Below the pieces are notes generated by a model. It did no database searches. It saw only the letters and a list, made by a program, of their open reading frames with translations, and had not been told where the DNA came from. A program made the position numbers and the translations under genes. Positions 28,857 through 39,053 of a stretch of 64,000 nt of DNA are shown here, one piece after another (position 1 is the stretch's first letter; every line of letters starts with the position of its first letter). The stretch is taken from NCBI GenBank assembly GCA_023387735.1, contig JAEWHP010000002.1, forward strand, positions 310,001 through 374,000. Reading direction: 5' to 3'. Origin of the DNA: Pseudomonadota bacterium. Its GTDB lineage: Bacteria; Pseudomonadota; Alphaproteobacteria; Rhizobiales; Xanthobacteraceae.

Positions 28857-29654
28857 ATGGATCTCGATCTGAAAGGAAAGACGGCGCTCGTCACCGGCTC
28901 GACGCGCGGCATTGGGCTTGCCACCGCCATCGGGCTTGCGCAAATGGGCGCGGACGTCATCGTCAACGGCCGGGACAAGGCGGCAGTGGATGAGGCTGCT
29001 GCAAAAGTCCGGCAGGCGGCGCCGTCTGCCAAGGTGCAAGCGGCCGTGTTCGATCTCGGCGATGCGGCCGGCTGCAGCGCACTGGTGGCGCAATTCCCCG
29101 ACGTCGATATCCTCGTCAACAATCTCGGCATCTACGATCCCAAGGGTTTCTTCGACATCGAGGACGCCGACTGGACCAGGATGTTCGAGGTCAACGTGAT
29201 GAGCGGAGTCCGGCTGACGCGGCACTATCTGAAGCGGATGCTCGACGACAAGGACTGGGGCCGCGTCGTGTTCGTCTCCAGCGAATCCGGCGTCTACATT
29301 CCAAAGGAGATGGTGCATTACGGCTTCTCGAAGTCGGCGCAACTCGTCATCGCACGCGGCGCGGCCGAGATGACGAAAGGCACCAACGTAACCGTCAATT
29401 CGGTGATGCCGGGACCTACCTGGGTCGAGATGGCGCCGGTGCGGCTGGCCGCGCGCGCGAAGACGATGGGAACAACCGTCGAGGATCTGGTCTCGCGCAC
29501 CTTCAGCGAACGCCGGCCGGCGTCGCTGCTGCAGCGCTACGCCAAGCCCGAAGAGGTCGCCAATTTGATCTGTTACGTCTGTTCGAAAGCCTCGAGCGCC
29601 ACGAATGGCGCCGCGCTCCGCGTCGACGGCGGGATTGTCACGAATCCGTTTTGA
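28857..29654 (+). CDS. Short-chain dehydrogenase/reductase
   Basis: A 265-residue NAD(P)-dependent SDR. Cofactor motif TGSTRGIG (residues 14-21), NNLG in the central strand, catalytic Ser in VFVSSESG and YxxxK as YGFSK. The end YVCSKASSATNGAALRVDGG is the classical SDR C-terminus. GAAGGGGGAAA precedes the ATG. The 35-base gap to the glycosyltransferase makes co-transcription possible, but no shared pathway is evident. Confidence 0.9.
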   Translation: MDLDLKGKTALVTGSTRGIGLATAIGLAQMGADVIVNGRDKAAVDEAAAKVRQAAPSAKVQAAVFDLGDAAGCSALVAQFPDVDILVNNLGIYDPKGFFDIEDADWTRMFEVNVMSGVRLTRHYLKRMLDDKDWGRVVFVSSESGVYIPKEMVHYGFSKSAQLVIARGAAEMTKGTNVTVNSVMPGPTWVEMAPVRLAARAKTMGTTVEDLVSRTFSERRPASLLQRYAKPEEVANLICYVCSKASSATNGAALRVDGGIVTNPF

Positions 29655-29685
29655 AGATTGTCTCACCTCTATCAGGTGTCAGATC

Positions 29686-29781
29686 TCATCCTGAGGCGCC
29701 GCGTAGCGGCGTCGAAGGATGAATGGCGCCAGCCGGGCCTCATGGTTCGAGACGCCGCTTCGCGGCTCCTCACCATGAGGG
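29686..29781. repeat. Intergenic repeat family E, copy 1
   Basis: Contains CTCATCCTGAGG...CGTCGAAGGATG and CATGGTTCGAGACG...CCTCACCATGAGG, two hairpin halves that also occur at 46601-46716. It fills the gap between the convergent SDR and HPr genes. Confidence 0.88.
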
Positions 29782-29808
29782 TTTGAGAATTACAGCGCTT
29801 GGCGCCGT

Positions 29809-30135
29809 TCAAACGCCTTCTTCGTTGAACTTGTCGGCGACCAGTGCCGCGATTGCATCGATCGCGGCTTCGGCTTCCGGTCCCTTCGCCGAAACCGTAA
29901 CGGTGGTTCCGGGACCGGCGGCCAGCATCATCAAGCCCATGATCGAGGTGCCGCCCACGGTTTCGCTACCGCGGGTTACCCAGACCTCGGCATCGAACTT
30001 CTCGACCATCTGGACGAACTTCGCCGATGCCCGTGCATGCAGGCCGCGCTTGTTGATGATGAGAAGTTCCCGCGAAATGGCGCCCGCAGGCACGCCCGGC
30101 CCGAGTTCCTTTCCGGGCGCGGCGTCGTCGCTCAT
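29809..30135 (-). CDS. HPr-family phosphocarrier protein
   Basis: A 108-residue HPr with an N-terminal extension of about 20 residues. The phosphoryl-accepting His is H33 in KRGLHARASAK, and the HprK target Ser is S64 in GGTSIMGLMML. With EIIA-Man and HprK next to it and no sugar-specific EIIB/EIIC nearby, it belongs to the regulatory PTS of alphaproteobacteria, which senses nitrogen and carbon state rather than importing sugars. Its start overlaps the EIIA stop by 4 bases (ATGA). Confidence 0.95.
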   Translation of the reverse strand: MSDDAAPGKELGPGVPAGAISRELLIINKRGLHARASAKFVQMVEKFDAEVWVTRGSETVGGTSIMGLMMLAAGPGTTVTVSAKGPEAEAAIDAIAALVADKFNEEGV

Positions 30136-30533
30136 TTGCCGGCGAGTACGCGGCTGGCGATGGTGACGTATTTGCGGCCGGCTTCCTGGGCCATCGCAAT
30201 GGCATCGGGAAGCGATCGCTCTTCACGCACCTTGGCGAGCTTGACCAGCATGGGAAGATTGATGCCTGCGAGCACTTCCACCTTCGGGCGGCTCATGCAG
30301 GAAATCGCAAGGTTGGATGGGGTGCCGCCGAACATGTCGGTGAGAATAGCGACACCATCGCCACTGTCGACGCGATTCACCGCTTCGATGATATCGCTTC
30401 GACACAGATCGGAGTCGTCTTCGGCTCCAATCGTGATGGCTTCAATTTGTTTCTGCGGACCCATGACATGTTCAAGCGCCGCCCTGAACTCGTCGGCAAG
30501 GCGCCCATGGGTCACAAGCACTAGACCAATCAT
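30132..30533 (-). CDS. PTS EIIA-Man family protein
   Basis: A 133-residue EIIA of the mannose family. The phosphorylated His is H9 in MIGLVLVTHGRLADEF. TDMFGGTPSNLA is the conserved dimer/active-site loop. No IIB, IIC or IID partners occur in the window, so its role is probably regulatory, as for the ManX-like EIIA in rhizobia. The ATG at 30533 is supported by the family start and a GAGGAG-like site (revcomp of 30537-30545). Confidence 0.95.
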   Translation of the reverse strand: MIGLVLVTHGRLADEFRAALEHVMGPQKQIEAITIGAEDDSDLCRSDIIEAVNRVDSGDGVAILTDMFGGTPSNLAISCMSRPKVEVLAGINLPMLVKLAKVREERSLPDAIAMAQEAGRKYVTIASRVLAGK

Positions 30534-30665
30534 CGGAAACTCCTCGCGGGTGCTTTTTGGTGCACCGCACGAACGCGCCACTTTGACCATCCAGAGGCCC
30601 CGCGCAAGAGGGCATCTTGGCTATTGTCCCGGATTTTGGCGGTAGAGAGTGAGGCCTGTGCCGGT

Positions 30666-31187
30666 TTAATCGGTGGCGATATTGGGGCTTATATGGTTAC
30701 CAATTCCCTTCAGGCAATCATCCGAAGGTCTGATGGAATCAGAACCGGCGGTTGTCGTCAAAGCGGCTGCAATCAGCGGAAGGGGTGCGTAGCCGGCTTC
30801 GACGGGGATTCGTGGTAACGAAACACCATTTAACCGGATCGAGAGCGATTCCGGCCGGGGCAGCCGCTCCGCATCGCTGGCCGCCAGATCGACGACGAGT
30901 CCAACAATTGCCTCACTTGCATAGCCGCAGCGGCGAATCCCGAGCCCCCTGATCTCGATCAGGCCGGCCAGTTCGCGCGCCGGCCGGACCCACAATTGTT
31001 CCGCTACTGTGTCGAGATGGACACGGTCGTCGCCGACCAGAACGGCCGCCGGAAGCTGTCCAGAGCGCCCCGCTAGAATCAAATCGAAGGCGAGCCGCGA
31101 CTTGCCTGCCCCTGACGGCCCCCGGATCAGCACGGCGCGATCGCCCACCAGCACGGCGGAAGCGTGCACGCTGGCGCTATCGGTCAT
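30666..31187 (-). CDS. hprK: HPr kinase/phosphorylase, short alphaproteobacterial form
   Basis: A 173-residue HprK that phosphorylates HPr on the regulatory serine. Walker A is GPSGAGKS (about residues 23-30), and the signature region is LAGLIEIRGLGIRRCGYA. Like other alphaproteobacterial HprKs it lacks the N-terminal domain found in Firmicutes. The last 25 or so residues (from SDSIRPSDD) are not family-like and overlap a hairpin GGTCTGATGGAATCAGAACC-like repeat at 30728-30747, so the tail may be a late extension. Its ATG overlaps the chvG stop (ATGA), tying it to the two-component operon. Confidence 0.93.
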   Translation of the reverse strand: MTDSASVHASAVLVGDRAVLIRGPSGAGKSRLAFDLILAGRSGQLPAAVLVGDDRVHLDTVAEQLWVRPARELAGLIEIRGLGIRRCGYASEAIVGLVVDLAASDAERLPRPESLSIRLNGVSLPRIPVEAGYAPLPLIAAALTTTAGSDSIRPSDDCLKGIGNHISPNIATD

Positions 31188-33007
31188 GGCGATGGTGCCG
31201 GCAGCCTGACCACGAAGCGTGCGCCCGCTACCGTGGGCTTGCCGTCGGCATCGGCCGGGCCATGGCGATTTTCGGCCCAGATCCGCCCGTTATGCGCTTC
31301 GATGATCTGCTTGGAGATCGACAGTCCGAGGCCGGAGTTCTGACCGAACCCCTGGTGCGGACGGTCGGTGTAGAAGCGCTCGAAGATGCGTTCCAGCGCG
31401 TCCTCGCCGATGCCGGGCCCGTCGTCATCGACGACGATCTCGATTTCGGAGCGCACGCGCCGGCAGGTGACGCGCACCTTGCCGCCCGGCGTCGAGAACG
31501 ACTGCGCATTGGACAGCAGATTGGAGATCACCTGCCCGAGCCGCGAATCATGGCCGGGCACCGAGAACGTGTCGGTCGATCCGCGGCCCTCGAAGCGGGT
31601 CTCCACCGCGACGTCGTGGCCGAGCCGGGTTTCGTTGGCCACAGAAGTGAGCGTCGTCAGCAGCCGGCGCAAATCGACCGGCGCCATGTCCTGTCGCTGC
31701 AATTCCGCATCAAGCCGGCTGGCGTCGGAAATGTCCGAGATCAGCCGGTCGAGCCGCTTGACGTCGTGCTCGATCACCTCGAGCAGCCGCGCGCGGCTGG
31801 TTTCGTTGCGTGCCAAGGGCAGCGTCTCCACCGCCGACCGCAACGAGGTCAGCGGGTTCTTCAGTTCATGGGCGACGTCGGCGGCGAACATCTCGATCGC
31901 CTCGATGCGGCTATATAGCGCATTCGTCATGTCGCGCAGCGCGCCGGAGAGATGGCCGATCTCGTCGCGCCGGCGGGTGAAGTCCGGAATCTCGACACGG
32001 GTCTGGATGCGGCGGCGAACGCGCTCGGCGCCGTCGGCCAGCCGCCGCACCGGCCCCGCGATCGTGCTCGCCAGCAGCAGCGACAGCATGATCATGACCG
32101 CCGAGGCCACGCCGCCGACCTTGAGGATCGCCAGACGTTCGGCCGTCACCATCTGGTCGATGTCGTCGCCCTGCGTCGACAACATCAGCGAACCATGCAC
32201 GGCGCGGAACCGCTGCACCGGCACCGCGACCGAGACGATCACCTCGCCGCGGTCGTTGACGCGCACCATGCTGCTCTTGACGCCGTCGAGCGCCTGCACG
32301 ACCTCCTCGTAGCCCTTGCCGTTTTCCGGGCCGAGTTCGCGATAGAGCGGCAGGTCGCCGCGGTTGAGCCAGGTGCGCACCGAGATCGTGGCCCGCTCGA
32401 CGAAGCCGGGTTTCTCCGTTGTCGGCGGCGGCAGTTCGAAGCGCAGCACGTCGCCACGGCCGTAGAGATTGCGGCTGTCGAGGATCATGCCGCCATCGCC
32501 GCCGTAGATGCGGGCGCGCGTCTTGGTCGGAGAGATCAGCCGCCGCAGCACCGGCGCGACCCGCTCCGGATTGATCGGGAAATCCAGACCGGAGGATTCG
32601 TCGGGCGCGCCATAGCTTTCGCCGGGCTTCAGGTCGAGCAGGCGGTCCGGATCGATGGTGATGGTGTTGGTTTCGACGGTGGCGGACGCCGCAATGGCGC
32701 CGGCGATGATTTCGGCCTGCACCAGCAGGCTCTGCGCGCGGGCGTCGATCAGGCCGGCGCGGAACTGCGACAGGTAGAGAATGCTCGCCACCAGCGCGAC
32801 GAGGCCGGCCAGGTTGAGCGAGACGATGCGGCGCGTGAGGCTGGAGAAGGAAAGCGCGAAGAAGAATTGCCCGGCCCGCCGCATCCAGCCGAGCGGTCGC
32901 CGCCAGCCGGTGTCGCGCGGGCTATCGTCGGCAACGCGGTCCCGGTCGAGGGAGTCCGAAGCATCCTCGTGGTTCAGGCCTGGATCGGGTTGCGTTCGAT
33001 CTAGCAA
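31184..33007 (-). CDS. chvG: Sensor histidine kinase, ChvG/ExoS type
   Basis: A 607-residue inner-membrane kinase of the ChvG-ChvI system, which responds to acidity and envelope stress in Rhizobiales. TM1 is near residues 65-85, the periplasmic sensor extends to about 285, TM2 is near 290-315, then HAMP. The H-box is ADVAHELKNPLTSLRSA, with N, G1 (DDDGPGIGEDALERIFERF) and G2 (GLGLSISKQIIEAH) boxes intact. The N-terminal 50 residues are charged and cytoplasmic. The start is a TTG at 33007; no in-frame ATG lies near, and the Shine-Dalgarno is weak, so a later start is possible. Confidence 0.94.
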   Translation of the reverse strand: MLDRTQPDPGLNHEDASDSLDRDRVADDSPRDTGWRRPLGWMRRAGQFFFALSFSSLTRRIVSLNLAGLVALVASILYLSQFRAGLIDARAQSLLVQAEIIAGAIAASATVETNTITIDPDRLLDLKPGESYGAPDESSGLDFPINPERVAPVLRRLISPTKTRARIYGGDGGMILDSRNLYGRGDVLRFELPPPTTEKPGFVERATISVRTWLNRGDLPLYRELGPENGKGYEEVVQALDGVKSSMVRVNDRGEVIVSVAVPVQRFRAVHGSLMLSTQGDDIDQMVTAERLAILKVGGVASAVMIMLSLLLASTIAGPVRRLADGAERVRRRIQTRVEIPDFTRRRDEIGHLSGALRDMTNALYSRIEAIEMFAADVAHELKNPLTSLRSAVETLPLARNETSRARLLEVIEHDVKRLDRLISDISDASRLDAELQRQDMAPVDLRRLLTTLTSVANETRLGHDVAVETRFEGRGSTDTFSVPGHDSRLGQVISNLLSNAQSFSTPGGKVRVTCRRVRSEIEIVVDDDGPGIGEDALERIFERFYTDRPHQGFGQNSGLGLSISKQIIEAHNGRIWAENRHGPADADGKPTVAGARFVVRLPAPSP

Positions 33008-33156
33008 TAGCTGGCTGCCCCGTTGTGATGCGCCGCTTCGTCGTTCTGCGCCGCTCGTGCGGATGAGTCAGACGGCGCCCCGCACGTTATCTTTCAAGCA
33101 TGACGGCCGGACAAGCGCCCGGCGCTTGCACCGGAACCGGCCGCGGCCGGCTCGGA

Positions 33157-33858
33157 TCAGGCTTCCTTGAAACGATAGCCGACGCCGTACAGCGTCTCGA
33201 TCATCTCGAAGTCGTCGTCCACCACCTTGAACTTCTTGCGCAGCCGCTTGATGTGGCTGTCGATGGTGCGGTCGTCGACATAGACCTGATCGTCATAGGC
33301 CGCGTCCATCAGCGCGTTGCGGCTCTTCACGACACCGGGGCGGGTCGCCAGCGCCTGCAGGATCAGGAACTCGGTCACCGTCAGCGTCACCGGTTCGTTC
33401 TTCCAGGTGCAGGTATGGCGTTCCGGATCCATCCGCAGCAGGCCGCGGTCCAGGGCGCGCGCATCCGGCTCCTTCGGAACGGCGGTCGGGTCCTTGGGCT
33501 GGCCCCGGCGCAGCACGGCCTTGACGCGCTCCACCAGCAGGCGCTGCGAAAACGGCTTGCGGATGAAATCGTCGGCGCCCATCTTGAGGCCGAACAATTC
33601 GTCGATTTCCTCATCCTTGGAGGTCAGGAAGATCACCGGCAGATCGGATTTCTGCCGCAGCCGCCGCAGCGTCTCCATGCCGTCCATCCTCGGCATCTTG
33701 ATGTCGAGGATCGCCAGGTCCGGCGGCGAGGTACGGAATCCGTCCAGCGCCGACGCACCATCCGTATAGGTCATGATGCGATAGCCTTCGGCTTCGAGCG
33801 CGATCGAGACGGAAGTGAGAATGTTGCGGTCATCGTCGACCAAGGCGATTGTGGGCAT
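33157..33858 (-). CDS. chvI: Response regulator, ChvI type
   Basis: A 233-residue OmpR-family activator. The receiver has the acidic pocket DDD at 8-10, phospho-acceptor D52 in LAILDIKMPRMDG, and K in the KPFSQRLL region. The winged-helix domain covers about 135-230 (DDRTIDSHIKRLRKKFK). It lies 149 bases upstream of chvG. In rhizobia this pair controls exopolysaccharide, motility and acid responses, and the neighbouring pckA and PTS genes are its conserved genomic partners. Confidence 0.96.
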   Translation of the reverse strand: MPTIALVDDDRNILTSVSIALEAEGYRIMTYTDGASALDGFRTSPPDLAILDIKMPRMDGMETLRRLRQKSDLPVIFLTSKDEEIDELFGLKMGADDFIRKPFSQRLLVERVKAVLRRGQPKDPTAVPKEPDARALDRGLLRMDPERHTCTWKNEPVTLTVTEFLILQALATRPGVVKSRNALMDAAYDDQVYVDDRTIDSHIKRLRKKFKVVDDDFEMIETLYGVGYRFKEA

Positions 33859-34076
33859 GAGCCTGCTTTCAGAATGAGAGTGGCTTAAACGGCGGGCGAT
33901 CGAGCGGTGCGCCGAATAAATTGTCTACTTACGCGGTCAACGAGCAATGCAAGCTGGGCTGAAGTGTGACCGAGTTCCGCAAAAACGCTTCCACGGGCGT
34001 CGTGCACCCCCATATAGCACCCTCTGCGGCCCGGAAAAAAGGCCCTTTTTGCAATAAGATGGCCTGAAAGGAACCC

Positions 34077-34811
34077 ATGCAGCCGGCTGCTGAATTCAAC
34101 GCTTCCAGATTATCCCGCTCGCTGCTGCGGCGGAGCCGGCAGGGCGCTCTGGCGACGCTGACGGCCGGGAGCGGCGATCCCTATTGCTCGCTGGTCAACG
34201 TCGCCAGCCACGCCGACGGCTCGCCGATCCTGCTGATTTCGCGGCTGGCGCTGCATACCAGGAATATCCTCGCCGACAGCCGGGTGTCGCTGATGCTGGA
34301 CGAACGTGCCGCCGGCGATCCGCTGGAGGGCGCGCGGATCATGCTGGCCGGCCGGGCCGAGGAGGCCGAGGGCGAGACCGCTGCGATCCTGCGCCGGCGC
34401 TATCTCAATGCCCATCCGTCCGCGGCAGCGTTCGTGGACTTCAAGGATTTCTCGTTCTTCCGGATAGCCCCGACCGGCCTGCATCTGGTCGCCGGCTTCG
34501 GCCGTATCATCGACCTCAAGCCTGCGCAGTTTCTGACCGAGATCGCCGATGCCGGCGAGCTGATTGGGGCCGAGCAGGGCGCGGTCGAACACATGAACGA
34601 GGATCACCGCGAGGCGATGAACCTCTACGCCACGAAGCTGCTGGGGGCTGAGCCTGCCGACTGGTCCTGTACCGGATGTGATCCCGACGGCATGGATATG
34701 CAGGCCGGCAGCGCCACGCTGCGGCTGGATTTCCCGGAGCGGGTCACCAGCGGGTTGGAGTTGCGCAAAATGCTGGTGCGGCTGGCGGGCGAGGCGCGGG
34801 AAAAGCAATGA
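34077..34811 (+). CDS. HugZ-like / pyridoxamine-5'-phosphate-oxidase-fold protein with DUF2470
   Basis: A 244-residue cytoplasmic protein. The N-terminal split-barrel FMN-binding-like domain (RRSRQGALATL, YCSLVNVASHADGSP) is followed by a DUF2470 domain (EHMNEDHREAMNLYA, about 180-240). HugZ relatives bind or degrade haem and others are FMN-linked; neither is proven from the sequence here. A good GAAAGGA site supports the ATG. It lies between chvI (divergent) and pckA (same strand). Confidence 0.85.
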   Translation: MQPAAEFNASRLSRSLLRRSRQGALATLTAGSGDPYCSLVNVASHADGSPILLISRLALHTRNILADSRVSLMLDERAAGDPLEGARIMLAGRAEEAEGETAAILRRRYLNAHPSAAAFVDFKDFSFFRIAPTGLHLVAGFGRIIDLKPAQFLTEIADAGELIGAEQGAVEHMNEDHREAMNLYATKLLGAEPADWSCTGCDPDGMDMQAGSATLRLDFPERVTSGLELRKMLVRLAGEAREKQ

Positions 34812-35234
34812 TGGGGCAAGCAATCAGGCGAAAGCGGTGATGCTGATTTGGCCGACCGCGGGGCTGTGCCTCACGCTGCGCTTCGCCTGGCAGCCGAACG
34901 CGATTCAGCGCGTCACTGCGTGCAGAAGGCCCACCGTCAGCAGTTAATTTTTTGATGCTGCAATGCAGCAATTGACCGGCCCGCCGGTAGCGACGGATGG
35001 TCGCGCAATCATGACGGCAAAGCGAGGAAAAGCGCCGTAGCAATCGTTTGAGCGAGATCAAGGCTCATTTTTTGCAAATAACCAAAACATGCGGATCGGC
35101 TTGGCAAGCACGGCGTTCATCAGTATTAGGTCGCCGGACCGGGGCCGGAAGGCTATATTCAGGGGTCACCGCGACAGAGCGCGTCAAGCGACAGCGCGCA
35201 ATTCGAAGTAACGCGGGTTCGAGGAGGAGTCTTC
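34812..35234 (+). other. Non-coding leader and promoter region upstream of pckA
   Basis: No gene was found in these 423 bases. The region is less GC-rich near 34940-35090 and holds one clear palindrome (34956-34970). A candidate ribosome-binding site GAGGAGGAG lies at 35220-35228. Confidence 0.6.
34956..34970. promoter_or_regulatory. Perfect palindrome, PhaR-like, upstream of pckA
   Basis: TGCTGCA-A-TGCAGCA is a perfect inverted repeat containing CTGC-N3-GCAG, the type of site reported for the polyhydroxybutyrate regulator PhaR in alphaproteobacteria. It is 264 bases before the pckA start and 145 after the HugZ-like stop. Assignment to PhaR is by resemblance only. Confidence 0.4.
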
Positions 35235-36851
<1,617 letters not shown>

Positions 36852-36873
36852 GATCGGTCGCGAACGAATGATT

Positions 36874-36905
36874 AAAAAGGGCGGCTCTCTGAGCCGCCCT
36901 TTTTG
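36874..36905. terminator. Rho-independent terminator, probably bidirectional
   Basis: Perfect stem GGGCGGCTC / GAGCCGCCC with a 3-base loop, preceded by AAAAA and followed by TTTTT. It can end pckA on the plus strand and the DUF2892 transcript on the minus strand. Confidence 0.95.
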
Positions 36906-36950
36906 TTTGCGTTCCTGCGGCGGCCCTCAAACAGGCGGCCGTGCGTGCAT

Positions 36951-37154
36951 TCACGAAAACGCGCAGCCGGACTTCAATCCGAGCTTGCCGAAAATCATCG
37001 CCGCCGGACAGAAACCGGTGATCGATGCCTGCAGCAAATTCAGTCCCACGAAGCCGGTCAGCGCCAGCCAATAGGGACTGACATACAAGGCGAGTACGAC
37101 GCTGACGAGAATCATGATTCCGGCGAAAGCCATGACGGCACGGTCTACATTCAT
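36951..37154 (-). CDS. DUF2892 (YgaP transmembrane-type) small membrane protein
   Basis: A 67-residue inner-membrane protein. Starts MNVDRAVMAFAG, with two hydrophobic segments joined by a short loop, and the family end GFCPAAMIFGKLG with its conserved Cys. It matches the membrane part of YgaP, a rhodanese-linked protein, but the rhodanese domain is absent. It is the last gene of the sqr-trxC-DUF2892 operon, suggesting a sulfur-handling role. The ATG at 37154 is where the family sequence begins; the longer frame upstream is not. Confidence 0.88.
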   Translation of the reverse strand: MNVDRAVMAFAGIMILVSVVLALYVSPYWLALTGFVGLNLLQASITGFCPAAMIFGKLGLKSGCAFS

Positions 37155-37189
37155 TTCACTTCTCCATTTTGCACTTGCTTCGTAATTCC

Positions 37190-37636
37190 TCAGCCGCTTG
37201 CGGCGAGCTGATCGCGGGTCCATGCGACGATATTTCCGGTGTTCATCGCGCCGGCCGTTTTTGCCACCAGCCGGCCGCCGCGGAACAACAGCAGGGCGGG
37301 AATGCCGGACACGCCGAACTCGGCGCTGGTGCGTTGCTCCTCGTCGGCGTTGAGCTTCAGCAGCCGGACTTCAGGCTCCAGCTCCGATGCCGCTCTCTCG
37401 AACATCGGCGCCATGGCGCGGCACGGACCGCACCATGCCGCCCAGACATCGACCAGCACCGCGATGTCATTGGCGCGGCGGTGCTTGTCGAAGCGGACAC
37501 CGTCGACTGCGACGGGGTGGCCGTCGAACAGTTGCCTGTGGCATGCGCCGCATCGGGCCTCGGTCGCCGGCTTGCTGTCCGGGACGCGATTGACCGCGCT
37601 GCAATGCGGACAGACGATGTTGCGTGTCGAGCTCAT
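37190..37636 (-). CDS. trxC: Thioredoxin 2
   Basis: A 148-residue thioredoxin with the zinc ribbon of TrxC: N-terminal CPHC (about 9-12) and CGAC (about 29-32), then the active site WCGPC (about residue 69-73). It reduces disulfides and persulfides in the cytoplasm and is more oxidative-stress tolerant than Trx1. It lies 20 bases after sqr and 35 before DUF2892. In sulfide pathways it could release sulfide or sulfane sulfur from protein persulfides (inference). Confidence 0.95.
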   Translation of the reverse strand: MSSTRNIVCPHCSAVNRVPDSKPATEARCGACHRQLFDGHPVAVDGVRFDKHRRANDIAVLVDVWAAWCGPCRAMAPMFERAASELEPEVRLLKLNADEEQRTSAEFGVSGIPALLLFRGGRLVAKTAGAMNTGNIVAWTRDQLAASG

Positions 37637-37656
37637 GGTTCGTTGCCTCGTCCTGC

Positions 37657-38934
37657 TCAGCCGGTCTTGATCTTGCGGATCCCGAGTTGCTCCATCACGA
37701 ACCGTTCGTAGAACGGCTCGCTGTCGCCGAGCCTGATCTTGCGCAGGAAGAATTTCTCGAACGCGACTTTCGCGTAATGGACCCAGCGTCCCTTGGCGGA
37801 CCAGTTGACGTTTCGCGGCGGCATTTCCGGTTGCGCGATGAAGGCGACGCCGCTGTCGCCAAAATCGGCGAGGCAGACGGCGTTCCATGTCGCTTCGGCC
37901 TTCGGCTCGGCGCCCCTCAGCAGGTCGGCGATATTGAGGGCGGTCGCCGTCACCATCGACTCGATCATGAAGCCGGTCTTGGGCACGCCCGTCGGCACCG
38001 GCGTCGCGGCTACGGGCGCAATCGCAACGCCGACCCCGACGCCGAAGATGTTCGGGAATGCGGGATTGCGCTGCTTCTTGTCGATGACGATGAAGCCGCG
38101 CGGATTGGTCAGGCCCTCGATGCCGCGCACGGCGGCCACGCCCCGGAACGCCGGCAACATCATCGAATAGTTGAAGGGCAGTTCGTGGGCCTTCGCGACG
38201 GCGCCTGATTCCGACACTTCCTCGACCCGCATCTTGCCGGGTTCGACCGCGGTGACGCGCGCATTCGTGATCCATTTGATGTGGCGATCGCGCATCTCGC
38301 TTTCGAGCAGGCCTTTGGTGTCGCCGACGCCGTCGAGGCCGAGGTGGCCGATGTACGGCTCCGAGGTCACGAAGGTCATCGGAACGCGGTCGCGGATACG
38401 GCGCCTTCGCAGCTCGGTATCGAGGATGAAGGCGAACTCATAGGCCGGGCCGAAGCACGACGCGCCCTGTACCGCACCGACGACGATCGGGCCGGGCGCC
38501 TCCACGAACCGCTCGAACGCCGCCTTTGCCCGGGTGGCGTGATCGACATGACAGATCGACTGCGTCTCGCCCTCGGGCCCGAGGCCCGGAATTTCATCGA
38601 AGGCGAGGTCCGGTCCGGTGGCGACGACGAGGTAGTCGTAGGCGACCGAGGTGCCGTCTTCCAGTTCGATCCGGTTCTCGCGGGGCAGCACGCGGCGCGC
38701 TCCTTGTGCGAAGTAGCGGATGCCCTTGCGCTGCATCACGTCGGCGATATCGACCTCGATATCCTGCTTCTCGCGCCAGCCGACCGCAACCCACGGGTTG
38801 GAGGGAACGAAGTGATAGCGTGGTCCCTGGCCGATCACCGTCACCCGGTCCTCGCCCTTTCGCAGCTTTGGCAGCAGTTCATAGGCCATCAACGTTCCGC
38901 TGAGGCCTGCACCGAGTACGACGAGTTCCGCCAT
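37657..38934 (-). CDS. sqr: Sulfide:quinone oxidoreductase
   Basis: A 425-residue membrane-associated flavoprotein that oxidises sulfide to sulfane sulfur and passes electrons to quinone. The N-terminal FAD motif is VVLGAGLSGTLMAYEL. Three cysteines needed by type I enzymes are at the expected places: C128 (SICHVDHA), C160 (QGASCFGPAYEF) and C354 (AVCLADFGDSG). These positions nearly equal those of Acidithiobacillus SQR. The C-terminal amphipathic region (VHYAKVAFEKFFLRKIRL) would contact the membrane. It is divergent from the BigR-like repressor across a 119-base promoter region. Confidence 0.93.
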   Translation of the reverse strand: MAELVVLGAGLSGTLMAYELLPKLRKGEDRVTVIGQGPRYHFVPSNPWVAVGWREKQDIEVDIADVMQRKGIRYFAQGARRVLPRENRIELEDGTSVAYDYLVVATGPDLAFDEIPGLGPEGETQSICHVDHATRAKAAFERFVEAPGPIVVGAVQGASCFGPAYEFAFILDTELRRRRIRDRVPMTFVTSEPYIGHLGLDGVGDTKGLLESEMRDRHIKWITNARVTAVEPGKMRVEEVSESGAVAKAHELPFNYSMMLPAFRGVAAVRGIEGLTNPRGFIVIDKKQRNPAFPNIFGVGVGVAIAPVAATPVPTGVPKTGFMIESMVTATALNIADLLRGAEPKAEATWNAVCLADFGDSGVAFIAQPEMPPRNVNWSAKGRWVHYAKVAFEKFFLRKIRLGDSEPFYERFVMEQLGIRKIKTG

Positions 38935-39017
38935 GACACTTCCTCCGTTTGCTTAATTGCCTGACCGCGATTGAGCCCTGTTGCTGTGGAATGGGCGACC
39001 CGCGGGCCGCTTTGTGG

Positions 39018-39049
39018 TTGACTATATATTCGATATTGCGTATATACGC
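39018..39049. promoter_or_regulatory. Divergent operator region for the BigR-like repressor
   Basis: An AT-rich stretch in otherwise GC-rich DNA, with TATATATTCGATATTGCG and a perfect 12-base palindrome GCGTATATACGC at 39038-39049, ending 4 bases before the repressor ATG. BigR/SqrR-type repressors bind AT-rich TATA-containing inverted repeats overlapping the promoter. The site could repress both sqr and its own operon. Confidence 0.65.
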
Positions 39050-39053
39050 AAGT

